Positions 25,703 through 34,507 of a stretch of DNA of 64,000 nt are shown here, piece after piece. Numbering within the stretch: the first letter of the stretch is position 1; each line of letters begins with the position of its first letter. The notes under the pieces were generated by a model. It was not told the DNA's origin, did no database searches, and worked only from the letters and a program-made list of their open reading frames with translations. The position numbers were made by a program, and so were the translations under genes. The stretch spans positions 1 through 64,000 of the forward strand of contig LNEE01000012.1 in NCBI GenBank assembly GCA_001464895.1, written 5' to 3'. The stretch is from Betaproteobacteria bacterium Ga0077532 (GTDB lineage: Bacteria > Pseudomonadota > Gammaproteobacteria > Burkholderiales > Ga0077523).

Positions 25703-27133
25703 GTGCCTAACGCCATGACGTACGCCGCCAATTTCAACGAGATGTACACCTCCGACGGCACCGTCCGAAAGCACTACACCGGTGTCGCCGAATGGATCGC
25801 TGCCACGTCCCCGGACCGCATCCGGCAGATGCGCGAAGCCGCCAACATGCTGTTTCACCGCGTCGGGATCACCTTCGCGGTGTACGGCGAAGAGGCTGGC
25901 GCCGAGCGCCTCATCCCGTTCGACATGCTTCCGCACATCATCCCCGGCGAGGAATGGCGGAAGCTCGAGCGGGGGCTGCGCCAACGGGTGCAGGCGCTCA
26001 ACGCGTTCCTGAAGGACGTCTACCACGGCCAGGAGATCCTTCGGTCCGGCCGCATTCCGGCCGATCGCGTCCTGCAGAACAAGCTGTATCGCCCCGAGAT
26101 GGTGGACGTCGAGGTGCCGGGAGGCGTGTATGCGCACATTGCCGGCATCGACCTGGTCCGGGCCGGGGCGGGCGAGTACTACGTCCTCGAGGACAATCTC
26201 CGCACACCGTCGGGCGTCTCGTACATGCTCGAGAACCGCAAGATGATGATGCGGCTCGTGCCCGAACTCTTCTCGCAGCAGTCGGTCGCGCCGGTCGAGC
26301 ACTATCCCGACCTTCTGCTCGACACGCTGCGGTCCGTCGCGCAACCGCAGGTCGAGAACCCGACGGTCGTGCTGCTCACGCCAGGGCAGTTCAACAGTGC
26401 GTACTTCGAGCACGCGTTCCTCGCCCAGCAGATGGGCATCGAACTCGTCGAGGGGGCCGATCTGTTCGTCGACGACGACGACACGGTCTACATGCGGACG
26501 ACGCACGGTCCCCAGCGGGTGGACGTCGTCTATCGTCGCATCGACGACGATTTCCTGGATCCCGAGGTGTTCCGATCGGACTCCGTGCTGGGCGTGAAGG
26601 GCCTCGTGCGGGCGTTCCGCGCCGGCCGCGTCACGCTCTGCAATGCCGTGGGCACCGGGATCGCGGACGACAAATCGATCTATCCGTTCGTCCCCGAGAT
26701 GATCCGCTTCTATCTCGGCGAGGAGCCGCTGCTGAACAACGTGCCGACGTATCAGCTGCGGAATCGCGAGGATCTCGAATACACCCTTGCCCACCTGCCG
26801 GAGCTGGTGGTGAAGGAGGTCCACGGGTCGGGTGGCTACGGGATGTTGATCGGGCCCACCAGCACAGAGCGGGAGCGGGACGCCTATCGTCTGCGAATTC
26901 TCGATTCGCCCGAGAACTTCATCGCGCAGCCCACGCTTTCCCTTTCCACCTGCCCGATCTTCGTGGAGCAGGGCGTCGCACCGCGGCACATCGATCTCCG
27001 CCCGTTCGTGCTCTCGGGTAAGGAGATCGTGATGTGCCCGGGCGGCCTCACACGCGTGGCTCTCCGCGAGGGGTCGCTGGTCGTCAACTCGTCCCAGGGT
27101 GGCGGCACGAAAGACACATGGGTGCTCGAATGA
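25703..27133 (+). CDS. Circularly permuted ATP-grasp protein (DUF404/DUF407)
   Basis: 476 aa from the GTG at 25703, six bases after the AGGGAG site; the ATG at 25715 would be too far from it. Family blocks include PFDMLPHIIPGEEWRKLERGLRQR, LVRAGAGEYYVLEDNLRTPSGVSYMLENR, DVVYRRIDDDFLDP, VKEVHGSGGYGM and FVEQGVAPRHIDLRPFVL. These are the circularly permuted ATP-grasp ligases (COG2308) predicted to form amide or peptide bonds. It is the first gene of an Anbu-type operon and is expected to modify a peptide or small amine together with the next gene. Confidence 0.9.
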   Translation: MPNAMTYAANFNEMYTSDGTVRKHYTGVAEWIAATSPDRIRQMREAANMLFHRVGITFAVYGEEAGAERLIPFDMLPHIIPGEEWRKLERGLRQRVQALNAFLKDVYHGQEILRSGRIPADRVLQNKLYRPEMVDVEVPGGVYAHIAGIDLVRAGAGEYYVLEDNLRTPSGVSYMLENRKMMMRLVPELFSQQSVAPVEHYPDLLLDTLRSVAQPQVENPTVVLLTPGQFNSAYFEHAFLAQQMGIELVEGADLFVDDDDTVYMRTTHGPQRVDVVYRRIDDDFLDPEVFRSDSVLGVKGLVRAFRAGRVTLCNAVGTGIADDKSIYPFVPEMIRFYLGEEPLLNNVPTYQLRNREDLEYTLAHLPELVVKEVHGSGGYGMLIGPTSTERERDAYRLRILDSPENFIAQPTLSLSTCPIFVEQGVAPRHIDLRPFVLSGKEIVMCPGGLTRVALREGSLVVNSSQGGGTKDTWVLE

Positions 27134-27227
27134 TGCGTGCGCCAGATGCGGCCGAAGCGGTGCCTGTCTCAGGCCCGCTGACCGCCGCCCAACCCCACTC
27201 CTGTCGAACGTCCGAAAGCCGAATCCG

Positions 27228-28187
27228 ATGCTGAGCAGAACCGCAAGCAACCTCTACTGGATGGCCCGCTACGTCGAGCGCGCGGAGAACACCGCGCGGA
27301 TGCTCGACGTCACCTATCGCATGTCGCTCGTGCCGAAGGATCCGCGCCTCGCGGATCAGGAGTGGTTCGCGCCGCTCAACATCACCGGCACGCTGTACCC
27401 GTTCGGCGGCCGATACAGTCAGGTGAACGCCACCGGCGTCATGCGCTACATGGTGCTCGACCCCGATAATCCCTCGAGCATCTACTCGTGCGCCCGTGCG
27501 GCACGCGAGAATGCACGGGCTGTGCGAGGGAGCATCACCTCCGAGATGTGGGAGGTCATCAACGGCACCTGGCTGGAGGTGCAGCGCTTGTCGGAGGAGC
27601 GCATGGCCTCCGATCGCGTGGTCGATTTCTTCGAGTGGGTGAAGGAACGGTCGCACCTGTTCCGCGGCGTGACGGTGGGGACGATGCTGCGCGACGAGGC
27701 GTTCCACTTCAACCGCCTCGGTACCTTCATGGAGCGCTCCGACAACACGGCGCGCATCCTCGACGTGAAGTACCACGTGTTGCTTCCGTCGGTGGACGAC
27801 GTCGGTGGTGCCGTCGACTATTACCAGTGGGCCGCCGTCCTGCGTTCGGTGTCGTCGTTCGAGTCGTACCGGAAGGTGTACCGGGACGTCATCGCGCCGC
27901 TCAAGGTGGCGGAGCTCCTGATCCTCCGCGCCGACATGCCGCGCAGCCTCCATGCGTGCATGAACGAGGTGTACGACATCCTGCAGCACATCTGCGGGCC
28001 CGGCGAACAGGAGGCCCTCCGGATCGCGGGCGAGATGCACGCAGCCCTCCACTACGGGCGGATGGACATCCTCTTCGCCTACGGTCTGCATGAGTACCTC
28101 ACCGAGTTCCTGCAGCGGGTGCACGAACTGGGCGGCGAGATCAACCGCGCGTTCTTCGCCGTGGACACGCGCCGGTTGGCCGCGTGA
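27228..28187 (+). CDS. Alpha-E domain protein (COG2307)
   Basis: 319 aa, all-helical, beginning MLSRTASNLYWMARYVERAENTAR, the classic alpha-E start. A second similar arginine/glutamate motif RLGTFMERSDNTARILD lies in the middle, followed by AELLILRADMPRSLHACMNEV. Alpha-E proteins accompany circularly permuted ATP-grasp enzymes in nearly all such clusters and probably form part of the same ligase complex; no activity is established. It lies 94 bp after the ATP-grasp gene. Confidence 0.9.
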   Translation: MLSRTASNLYWMARYVERAENTARMLDVTYRMSLVPKDPRLADQEWFAPLNITGTLYPFGGRYSQVNATGVMRYMVLDPDNPSSIYSCARAARENARAVRGSITSEMWEVINGTWLEVQRLSEERMASDRVVDFFEWVKERSHLFRGVTVGTMLRDEAFHFNRLGTFMERSDNTARILDVKYHVLLPSVDDVGGAVDYYQWAAVLRSVSSFESYRKVYRDVIAPLKVAELLILRADMPRSLHACMNEVYDILQHICGPGEQEALRIAGEMHAALHYGRMDILFAYGLHEYLTEFLQRVHELGGEINRAFFAVDTRRLAA

Positions 28188-28250
28188 CGGCGACCGCCGA
28201 ACTGGCTACAGTCGTGGCCTTCACACAAGACCAACAGTCAGGGACGGATC

Positions 28251-28985
28251 GTGACGTACTGCGTAGCCTTGCTGCTCGACTCGGGCATGCTCTTCGCCTC
28301 CGACTCGCGGACCAACGCGGGCGTGGACCACATCGCCACGTTCTGCAAGATGAAGGTCTACGAGAAGAAGGACGACCGCGTGATGGTGCTGCTGTCGTCC
28401 GGCAACCTTGCGATGACGCAGGGCGTGACCAACATCCTCGACCGGCACGCGAAGGCGGAACCGGGTCGAGAGACCATCTGGACCGCGACCAGCATGTACG
28501 ACGTCGCGAACATCGTGGGGGATGCGTTGCGCGAGATGCAGCGGCGCGATGGTCCGTACCTGATGCAGAGCAATGTCGACTACAGCGCGACACTGGTGCT
28601 CGGCGGGCAGATCAAGGGCGAGGAACCTCGGCTCTTCAACATCTACTCGCAGGGCAACTTCATCGAAGCGACACCCGAGAACCTCTACTTCCAGGTGGGC
28701 GAGAGCAAGTACGGCAAGCCCGTGATCGATCGCGTGGTCACCAGCGCCACGCCGATGGCGGAAGCGGCGAAATGCGTGCTGATCTCCTTCGATTCGACGA
28801 TCCGCTCGAACATCTCCGTCGGTCTGCCGATCGATGTGCTGTGGTACCCGCGGGACTCCCTGCGTGTGGGCATCCATCGTCGCATCGGCGAGGGCGATCC
28901 GTACTTCACGATGTTGCGCCAGGGTTGGGGCGGCGGTCTGCGCCGCGTGTTCGGCGAGCTGCCCAATCCCGACTGGGTGTCCTGA
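28251..28985 (+). CDS. Anbu / bacterial proteasome homologue peptidase
   Basis: 244 aa from a GTG at 28251. After Met removal the chain starts TYCVALLLDSGMLFASDSRTN: Thr1 is the expected N-terminal nucleophile, Asp17 is in place and Lys32 is close to the usual Lys33 position. This is Anbu (ancestral beta subunit), a proteasome/HslV relative that forms open helical or ring assemblies. Substrates are unknown. Its position between the ligase genes and a transglutaminase is the standard cluster arrangement. Confidence 0.9.
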   Translation: MTYCVALLLDSGMLFASDSRTNAGVDHIATFCKMKVYEKKDDRVMVLLSSGNLAMTQGVTNILDRHAKAEPGRETIWTATSMYDVANIVGDALREMQRRDGPYLMQSNVDYSATLVLGGQIKGEEPRLFNIYSQGNFIEATPENLYFQVGESKYGKPVIDRVVTSATPMAEAAKCVLISFDSTIRSNISVGLPIDVLWYPRDSLRVGIHRRIGEGDPYFTMLRQGWGGGLRRVFGELPNPDWVS

Positions 28986-29112
28986 GTCGGACCGTTTTCC
29001 AGGCCTCGGCATCCCGCGATGCATCGTTCGTCGAACATGCCTGTCCGAAGCCGTTCGGTCGCCTGACCTTCATCACGCGGCCGGGTGCGGGCTTCGGGTG
29101 CCCGCTGCGCTG

Positions 29113-29130
29113 CTGTGCGGTTGCGCACAG
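29113..29130. other. Intergenic hairpin between Anbu and transglutaminase genes
   Basis: CTGTGCG-GTTG-CGCACAG, a perfect 7-bp stem, lies in the 234-bp gap before the transglutaminase gene. No U tract follows, so it is not a simple terminator; it may tune read-through or mRNA processing. The rest of this gap shows nothing else I can name. Confidence 0.45.
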
Positions 29131-29219
29131 ACCCCCCGTGTCCACGGCAGTCATCCTCTTCGTTCCCGACGCCTAGCGCCGAACGCCCCACGTCGAACGT
29201 CCAGACTCAGAAGTCCACC

Positions 29220-32200
29220 ATGACCATCCGCGTCGCCCTCTATCACGAGACCCACTACCGGTTCGATCGGCCCGTGAACCTCACGCCGCACGAGGTGCGA
29301 CTGCGGCCCGCGGCCCACTGCCGGACGCCCATCGAGAGCTACTCGCTGCGGGTCAGCCCGGCGAAGCATTTCTTGAACTGGCAGCAGGATCCCTACGGCA
29401 ACTTCGTGGCGCGACTCGTCTTTCCCGAGAAGACCCGCGAATTGAAGATCGTCGTGGATCTCGTCGCCGACATGACGGTCATCAACCCGTTCGACTTCTT
29501 CCTCGAGAAGAGCGCGGAGCACGTGCCCTTCGAGTACACCGATGTCACACGGCGCGAGTTGGCGCCCTTCCTCGAGACGGACCCGCTGACGCCGCAGCTC
29601 GCTGCGTGGGTCGAGAAGTACAGGCGCGAGCGGCTGTCGTCGCCGGTCGCCACCGTCGACATGCTCGTCGATCTGAACCAGCGCGTGCAGCAGGCGGTGA
29701 GCTACATCGTCCGCCTCGAGCCGGGTGTGCAGACGCCGGAGGAGACCCTCTCCAAGGGCAGCGGCTCGTGCCGCGATTCCGGTTGGTTGCTCGTTCAGAT
29801 CCTGCGGCACCTTGGACTTGCGGCCCGTTTCGTCTCCGGCTATCTCGTGCAGCTCACTGCCGACATCAAGGCGATCGACGGTCCTGCAGGCCCCGCGGCC
29901 GACTTCACGGATCTTCACGCCTGGGCCGAAGTGTTCCTGCCCGGCGCCGGTTGGGTCGGGCTCGATGCGACGTCGGGTCTCATGGCGGGCGAGGGGCACA
30001 TCCCGCTCGCGGCCACCGCGCAGCCATCGAGCGCCGCCCCGGTCACGGGGTTCACCGATGTCTGCGAAGTGACCTTCGGTTTCCGCATGGAAGTCACGCG
30101 GGTCCACGAGGATCCGCGCGTGACCCGGCCGTACACCGAGGCGCAGTGGGAACGCATCGACGCCCTGGGGGAGTCCGTCGAGACGCAACTGGCTGCCCAC
30201 GATGTCCGTCTCACGATGGGTGGCGAGCCGACGTTCGTCTCGGCCGACGACATGGACGGCGTCGAGTGGAACTTCACCGCGCTCGGCGACCGCAAGCGCG
30301 AACTGGCGGGGGACCTCTTGCTGCGCCTGCGCGATCGCTTCTCGACCGGCGCGATGCTCTATCACGGTCAGGGCAAGTGGTACCCGGGCGAGCCGCTGCC
30401 GCGCTGGGCGCTCGGCGTGCTGTGGCGGGCAGACGGCGTCCCGCTCTGGAACGATCCGTCACTGCTCGCCGGCGATCGCAAGGGTGCTGCCAGCGCAACG
30501 GACGCCGAGCGGTTCAGCCAGACCCTGTGCGGGCTGCTCGGGCTCCCGACCCGGCGGCTGGTGCCGGCCTATGAAGACATCTGGGCGGCCGTGACCGACG
30601 AGGCCCGCCTGCCGGCGAACGTCGATCCGCTGGAGCGCGATCTCGCCACGGCGGCGGGTCGTTCCAGTCTCGCGAAACTCCTCGACAACGCGCTCGGCCA
30701 GGTGAAGGGCTGGGTGCTGCCGCTGGCGCCGGCGGCGACGGCGCCGGGATGGCAGAGTTCCGCGTGGCCCCTGCGCCGCGAGCATCTCTATCTCGTCGGC
30801 GGCGATTCGCCCATCGGCTATCGGCTGCCGCTCGGCTCGCTGCCCTGGCAGGCGCCGGAGGACGAGGAGGTCATCGTCCACCCCGACCCGTTCGACGAAC
30901 GCAAGCCGCTGCCGACGAGCCTCCTGCATCCCGTGGAAGTTCAGGAGAGCGAATCGGCCTCGCCCGTCGTGCGCCCCGTGATCAAGACGGCGCTCTGCGT
31001 GGAGGTCCGCGATGGCGTCGTCAACGTGTTCCTGCCGCCGCTCTCGACGCTCGAGCAGTACGTGACCCTCGTGGCCCGCATCGAGGAAGCTGCCGCGCGC
31101 ACCCGACTGCCGGTCCGGATCGAAGGCTATCTACCCCCGGCCGATCCGCGGCTGACAAGACTCTTCGTCACGCCGGACCCGGGCGTGATCGAGGTCAACG
31201 TGCATCCCGCGCCGAACTGGCGTCAGCTCGTCGACAACACCCGGACCCTCTACGAGGAGGCACGCCTCACGCGCCTCTCGACCGAGAAGTTCATGCTCGA
31301 TGGCAAGCACACGGGCACCGGGGGCGGCAATCACGTGACGATAGGCGGTGCCACCCCCGTCGACAGTCCGCTGCTGCGGCGTCCGGATCTCCTGCGCAGC
31401 CTCATCGCCTACTGGCAGAACCACCCCGCGCTCTCGTACCTGTTCTCGGGCATGTTCATCGGTCCGACGAGCCAGGCACCGCGTGTCGACGAGGCGCGGG
31501 ACGACAGCCTTTACGAGCTATCGATCGCCTTCGACGAGATGGCCCGCCAGACCAAGGCCGGTGAGGAGACCGTCGCGCCGTGGCTGGTCGATCGCCTGTT
31601 GCGCAACCTGCTGGTGGACGTCACCGGGAACACGCACCGCGCCGAGTTCTCCATCGACAAGCTCTATTCGCCCGACGGCGCCACCGGGCGTCTCGGCCTG
31701 CTGGAGTTCCGCGCGTTCGAGATGCCGCCGCACTGGCAGATGAGCGCCGTGCAACTGCTGCTCCTGCGCACGCTCGTCGCGCGCTTCTGGCGCACGCCGT
31801 ACGAGGGCGATCTCGTCGATTGGGGCACCAGCCTCCACGACCGTTTCATGCTGCCGCATTTCGTCGCGCAGGACATGGAGGACGTCGTGGCGGACCTCAA
31901 CGCTGCCGGCTATGCGTTCGAGGTGGAGTGGTTCGCGCCATTCTTCGAGTTCCGGTTCCCGCGGTTCGGGACCGTGGTCTACCAGGGCATCGAGCTGGAG
32001 GTGAGGCAGGCGCTGGAACCGTGGCACGTCATGGGTGAGGAGACACAGGCGGGCGCCACGACGCGCTACGTCGACTCCTCGGTCGAGCGCGTGCAGGTCA
32101 AGGTGCGCCACATGCACGGGCACCGTTTCGCGCTCCTGTGCAACGGCCGGCCGGTGCCGCTGGCACCGACCGGCACGCGCGGCGAGTACGTTGGGGGAGT

Positions 32201-32558
32201 GCGCTACAAGGCATGGTCTCCGCCCGCTGCACTGCACCCGACCATCGGCGTCCACACGCCGCTGGTCTTCGACCTCTACGACACGTTCGCCGGCCGGGCC
32301 GTGGGCGGTTGCAGTTATCACGTGATGCACCCCGGTGGTCGCAACTATCAGCGATTCCCCGTGAACGCCAACGAGGCCGAGGCCCGGCGGGTCGCCCGCT
32401 TCCAGGCGATGGGCCACACGCCTGGTCCCATGCCGTACCGGCCCGAGCAGTCCAGTCCGCAGTTCCCTCTCACGCTGGATCTACGCAGACGCCCCGACTA
32501 CGGCGTCGGCATTCCCGTGACGGCGACGCAGGCGATCCAGTCGCAGCAACAGCAGTAG
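29220..32558 (+). CDS. Transglutaminase-DUF2126 fusion protein
   Basis: 1112 aa from the ATG at 29220. N-terminal bacterial transglutaminase-like domain (about 1-320) begins RVALYHETHYRFDRPVNLTPHEVRLRP and has the Cys-His-Asp triad: about Cys184 in GSCRDSGW, His233 in LHAWAEV and Asp249 in GLDATSG. The remainder is DUF2126 (about 330-1100), with TMGGEPTFVS, GKHTGTGGGNHVTIGG and HPAPNWRQL, features reminiscent of a glutamine-synthetase/ATP-dependent ligase-like fold. The fusion is the usual last member of Anbu clusters and may cleave or transfer the amide bonds made by the ATP-grasp enzyme. Confidence 0.88.
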   Translation: MTIRVALYHETHYRFDRPVNLTPHEVRLRPAAHCRTPIESYSLRVSPAKHFLNWQQDPYGNFVARLVFPEKTRELKIVVDLVADMTVINPFDFFLEKSAEHVPFEYTDVTRRELAPFLETDPLTPQLAAWVEKYRRERLSSPVATVDMLVDLNQRVQQAVSYIVRLEPGVQTPEETLSKGSGSCRDSGWLLVQILRHLGLAARFVSGYLVQLTADIKAIDGPAGPAADFTDLHAWAEVFLPGAGWVGLDATSGLMAGEGHIPLAATAQPSSAAPVTGFTDVCEVTFGFRMEVTRVHEDPRVTRPYTEAQWERIDALGESVETQLAAHDVRLTMGGEPTFVSADDMDGVEWNFTALGDRKRELAGDLLLRLRDRFSTGAMLYHGQGKWYPGEPLPRWALGVLWRADGVPLWNDPSLLAGDRKGAASATDAERFSQTLCGLLGLPTRRLVPAYEDIWAAVTDEARLPANVDPLERDLATAAGRSSLAKLLDNALGQVKGWVLPLAPAATAPGWQSSAWPLRREHLYLVGGDSPIGYRLPLGSLPWQAPEDEEVIVHPDPFDERKPLPTSLLHPVEVQESESASPVVRPVIKTALCVEVRDGVVNVFLPPLSTLEQYVTLVARIEEAAARTRLPVRIEGYLPPADPRLTRLFVTPDPGVIEVNVHPAPNWRQLVDNTRTLYEEARLTRLSTEKFMLDGKHTGTGGGNHVTIGGATPVDSPLLRRPDLLRSLIAYWQNHPALSYLFSGMFIGPTSQAPRVDEARDDSLYELSIAFDEMARQTKAGEETVAPWLVDRLLRNLLVDVTGNTHRAEFSIDKLYSPDGATGRLGLLEFRAFEMPPHWQMSAVQLLLLRTLVARFWRTPYEGDLVDWGTSLHDRFMLPHFVAQDMEDVVADLNAAGYAFEVEWFAPFFEFRFPRFGTVVYQGIELEVRQALEPWHVMGEETQAGATTRYVDSSVERVQVKVRHMHGHRFALLCNGRPVPLAPTGTRGEYVGGVRYKAWSPPAALHPTIGVHTPLVFDLYDTFAGRAVGGCSYHVMHPGGRNYQRFPVNANEAEARRVARFQAMGHTPGPMPYRPEQSSPQFPLTLDLRRRPDYGVGIPVTATQAIQSQQQQ

Positions 32559-32741
32559 GCGCGCCGCCGATACTTCGTTGCCCTGCACGGTCGCCCTCCA
32601 TTCCGGGTGACGTCTGCCGTAAATGCTTCGGTCATGCGCAGCCACGCCCGTTCCTGGGGCCGCTGCGCCTCGAAGAGTGGCGGGTCTCAGCGTGAAGCCC
32701 GCCGGCAGGCTCCGCCTCTGCGGAGCACGGGAGATCGAAAC

Positions 32742-34376
32742 ATGGGGCGTCGAATGGGTATCCGCTCGCTGTTGCTCAGGATGGCACTACTGCCGGTGAT
32801 CGGCAGCCTCGCGATGGGCGGCGCGGGTCTGGTCGGATTGGCAACGATAGAGCGATCGGCAGCTGGTGTCGGACTCGGCAAGGACGTCGTGGCCGACATC
32901 CTGCCGCCACCGCTGTATGTGATCGAGGCGCGGCTTCAGGTGTCGCTTGCGGTGGAGGCCAGGTCTGCCGCCGATCGTGACGCGGCGATCGGCACACTCG
33001 AGCGGCTCGAATCCGAGTTCGCTGCCCGGCGCAGCTATTGGGAAGGCGTTGCGTTCGAGCCGGCACTGAAAGCCTCACTCCTCGGTGCCCAGACTGTCGA
33101 GGCGGCCCGGTTCTTCGAACTGCTCCACGAGGCGTTTCTCCCCGCAGCGAAGCGTGGGGATGCCGCCGCCATGGAGGCGGCTCGCGAACAGCTTCATGGC
33201 CTGTACCTCGCGCATCGTCAGGGTGTCGACCAGACCGTCGTTCTCGGCAACCGCTTTGCGGCGGCCAACGAAGCGGCCCTCTCTGGCGCTGCGTCCGGGG
33301 TCCGATGGACCTTTCTCGTCTTTCTGGTGCTGGGCGTCGCAACGGCAGTGGCCGTCGGTCTCCATGGCACCCGGGTCATCCTTCGCCGACTCGGTGCGGA
33401 ACCGGCGGTCGTGGTTGCAGCTGCGGAGCGCTTGGCGCAGGGCGACTTCACCCGTCCGGTCGGGGAAGCGCCCGCAGGCAGCCTGACCGAGGCATTCGGT
33501 CGGATGCACGTCCGGCTCGCGGCACTCCTCCACTCCGTCGTCGAGTCCATCGATCCGTTGTCGTCCGCCACCCGCGTGCTCTCACGGCACGCTGCGGAAG
33601 CACGGGAGCGTCATCGGACGCTGGCCGACCAGGCTGCCGAGACCACCGGACTCCTGAGCGCTATGGGGCGCTCGGCCATGGCCATCGGGGAGTCCGCGAG
33701 CGAGGCAGGTACCGTGGCCCGGGATGCTGCGGGGCTCGCGACCGAGGCCGATCTCGCCCTGGGCCGCCTCGAGTCATCGCTGCAGGCTTCCGTCCAGGCG
33801 TCGGACGCCGTGGTGAACGACATGGAGGTGCTGCACCGGGAGATCGGGCGTGCCGAGGCGCTTGCGTCGGATGTACGCAAGGTGGCGGAGCAGACCAATC
33901 TTCTCGCGCTGAATGCCGCCATCGAGGCGGCGCGGGCCGGGGAGAGCGGTCGTGGTTTTGCGATCGTCGCGGACGAGGTGCGCAAGCTTGCGCTCCGTGC
34001 TTCCAAGGCGAGCGAGGGCATCAGTGGGACCCTGGCTGACTTGAACCAACGCGCGGATGGCGTGCGTTCGACGGTGGGGAGTGCTGCCCAACGGGTCACC
34101 GATGCGCGGGAGGAGACCGATCGGACCGCCGCCCTGGTCGCCCGCGTGGCGGAAGGCGCGAACCGGTCCCAGGGTCTGGCGCACGCCATCGAGGTCACGC
34201 TGGCGGAGCACGCCAGCGCCGTCGAACTGGCCCAGCGGCACGCGGAGGCGTCGGCCGAAGTGGCGGCTGCCGGCGTCGAGATGGCCGACAGCGTCGATGC
34301 GGAAGTGAGCCGGATCGAAGGGCAGGCGCGGGAACTGGCGGAGGTCGGCGCCAGGTTCAGACTCGCCGCGGCGTGA
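32742..34376 (+). CDS. Methyl-accepting chemotaxis protein
   Basis: 544 aa from the ATG at 32742. Two transmembrane helices (about 10-32 and 185-207) bracket a helical periplasmic sensor domain of about 150 residues. A HAMP-like linker and a coiled-coil signalling domain follow. The invariant hairpin tip is present ([21 protein letters not shown], about 380-400, then [15 protein letters not shown]). It relays ligand state to CheA/CheW; the ligand is unknown. No che genes are nearby, and it sits beside the hpa cluster, so an aromatic attractant is conceivable but unsupported. Confidence 0.9.
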   Translation: MGRRMGIRSLLLRMALLPVIGSLAMGGAGLVGLATIERSAAGVGLGKDVVADILPPPLYVIEARLQVSLAVEARSAADRDAAIGTLERLESEFAARRSYWEGVAFEPALKASLLGAQTVEAARFFELLHEAFLPAAKRGDAAAMEAAREQLHGLYLAHRQGVDQTVVLGNRFAAANEAALSGAASGVRWTFLVFLVLGVATAVAVGLHGTRVILRRLGAEPAVVVAAAERLAQGDFTRPVGEAPAGSLTEAFGRMHVRLAALLHSVVESIDPLSSATRVLSRHAAEARERHRTLADQAAETTGLLSAMGRSAMAIGESASEAGTVARDAAGLATEADLALGRLESSLQASVQASDAVVNDMEVLHREIGRAEALASDVRKVAEQTNLLALNAAIEAARAGESGRGFAIVADEVRKLALRASKASEGISGTLADLNQRADGVRSTVGSAAQRVTDAREETDRTAALVARVAEGANRSQGLAHAIEVTLAEHASAVELAQRHAEASAEVAAAGVEMADSVDAEVSRIEGQARELAEVGARFRLAAA

Positions 34377-34389
34377 GGTTTTCGATGGC

Positions 34390-34432
34390 TTGACGTCTCC
34401 CGGACTGGGTGAAACTATTTGCGATGTTAAAC
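34390..34432 (+). promoter_or_regulatory. hpaE promoter region with GATGTTAA motif
   Basis: TTGACG at 34390-34395 is followed at 17-18 bp by a weak AACTAT/ACTATT box. Then comes GCGATGTTAAACAG (34421-34434 region), whose GATGTTAA core is identical to that in the operator at 39345-39358 on the other arm of the cluster. Confidence 0.45.
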
Positions 34433-34507
34433 AGTCCGGGGTTGAGTCTCCCGACTGCTCCACCCGTGCCTCCGGGGGCGGGTTCACCACCCACGCCGGA
34501 GCGCCAG

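Noticed and set aside
32559-32741. Sigma-28 flagellar promoter before the chemoreceptor
   Set aside because: No TAAA-N15-GCCGATAA-like pair with correct spacing could be found.
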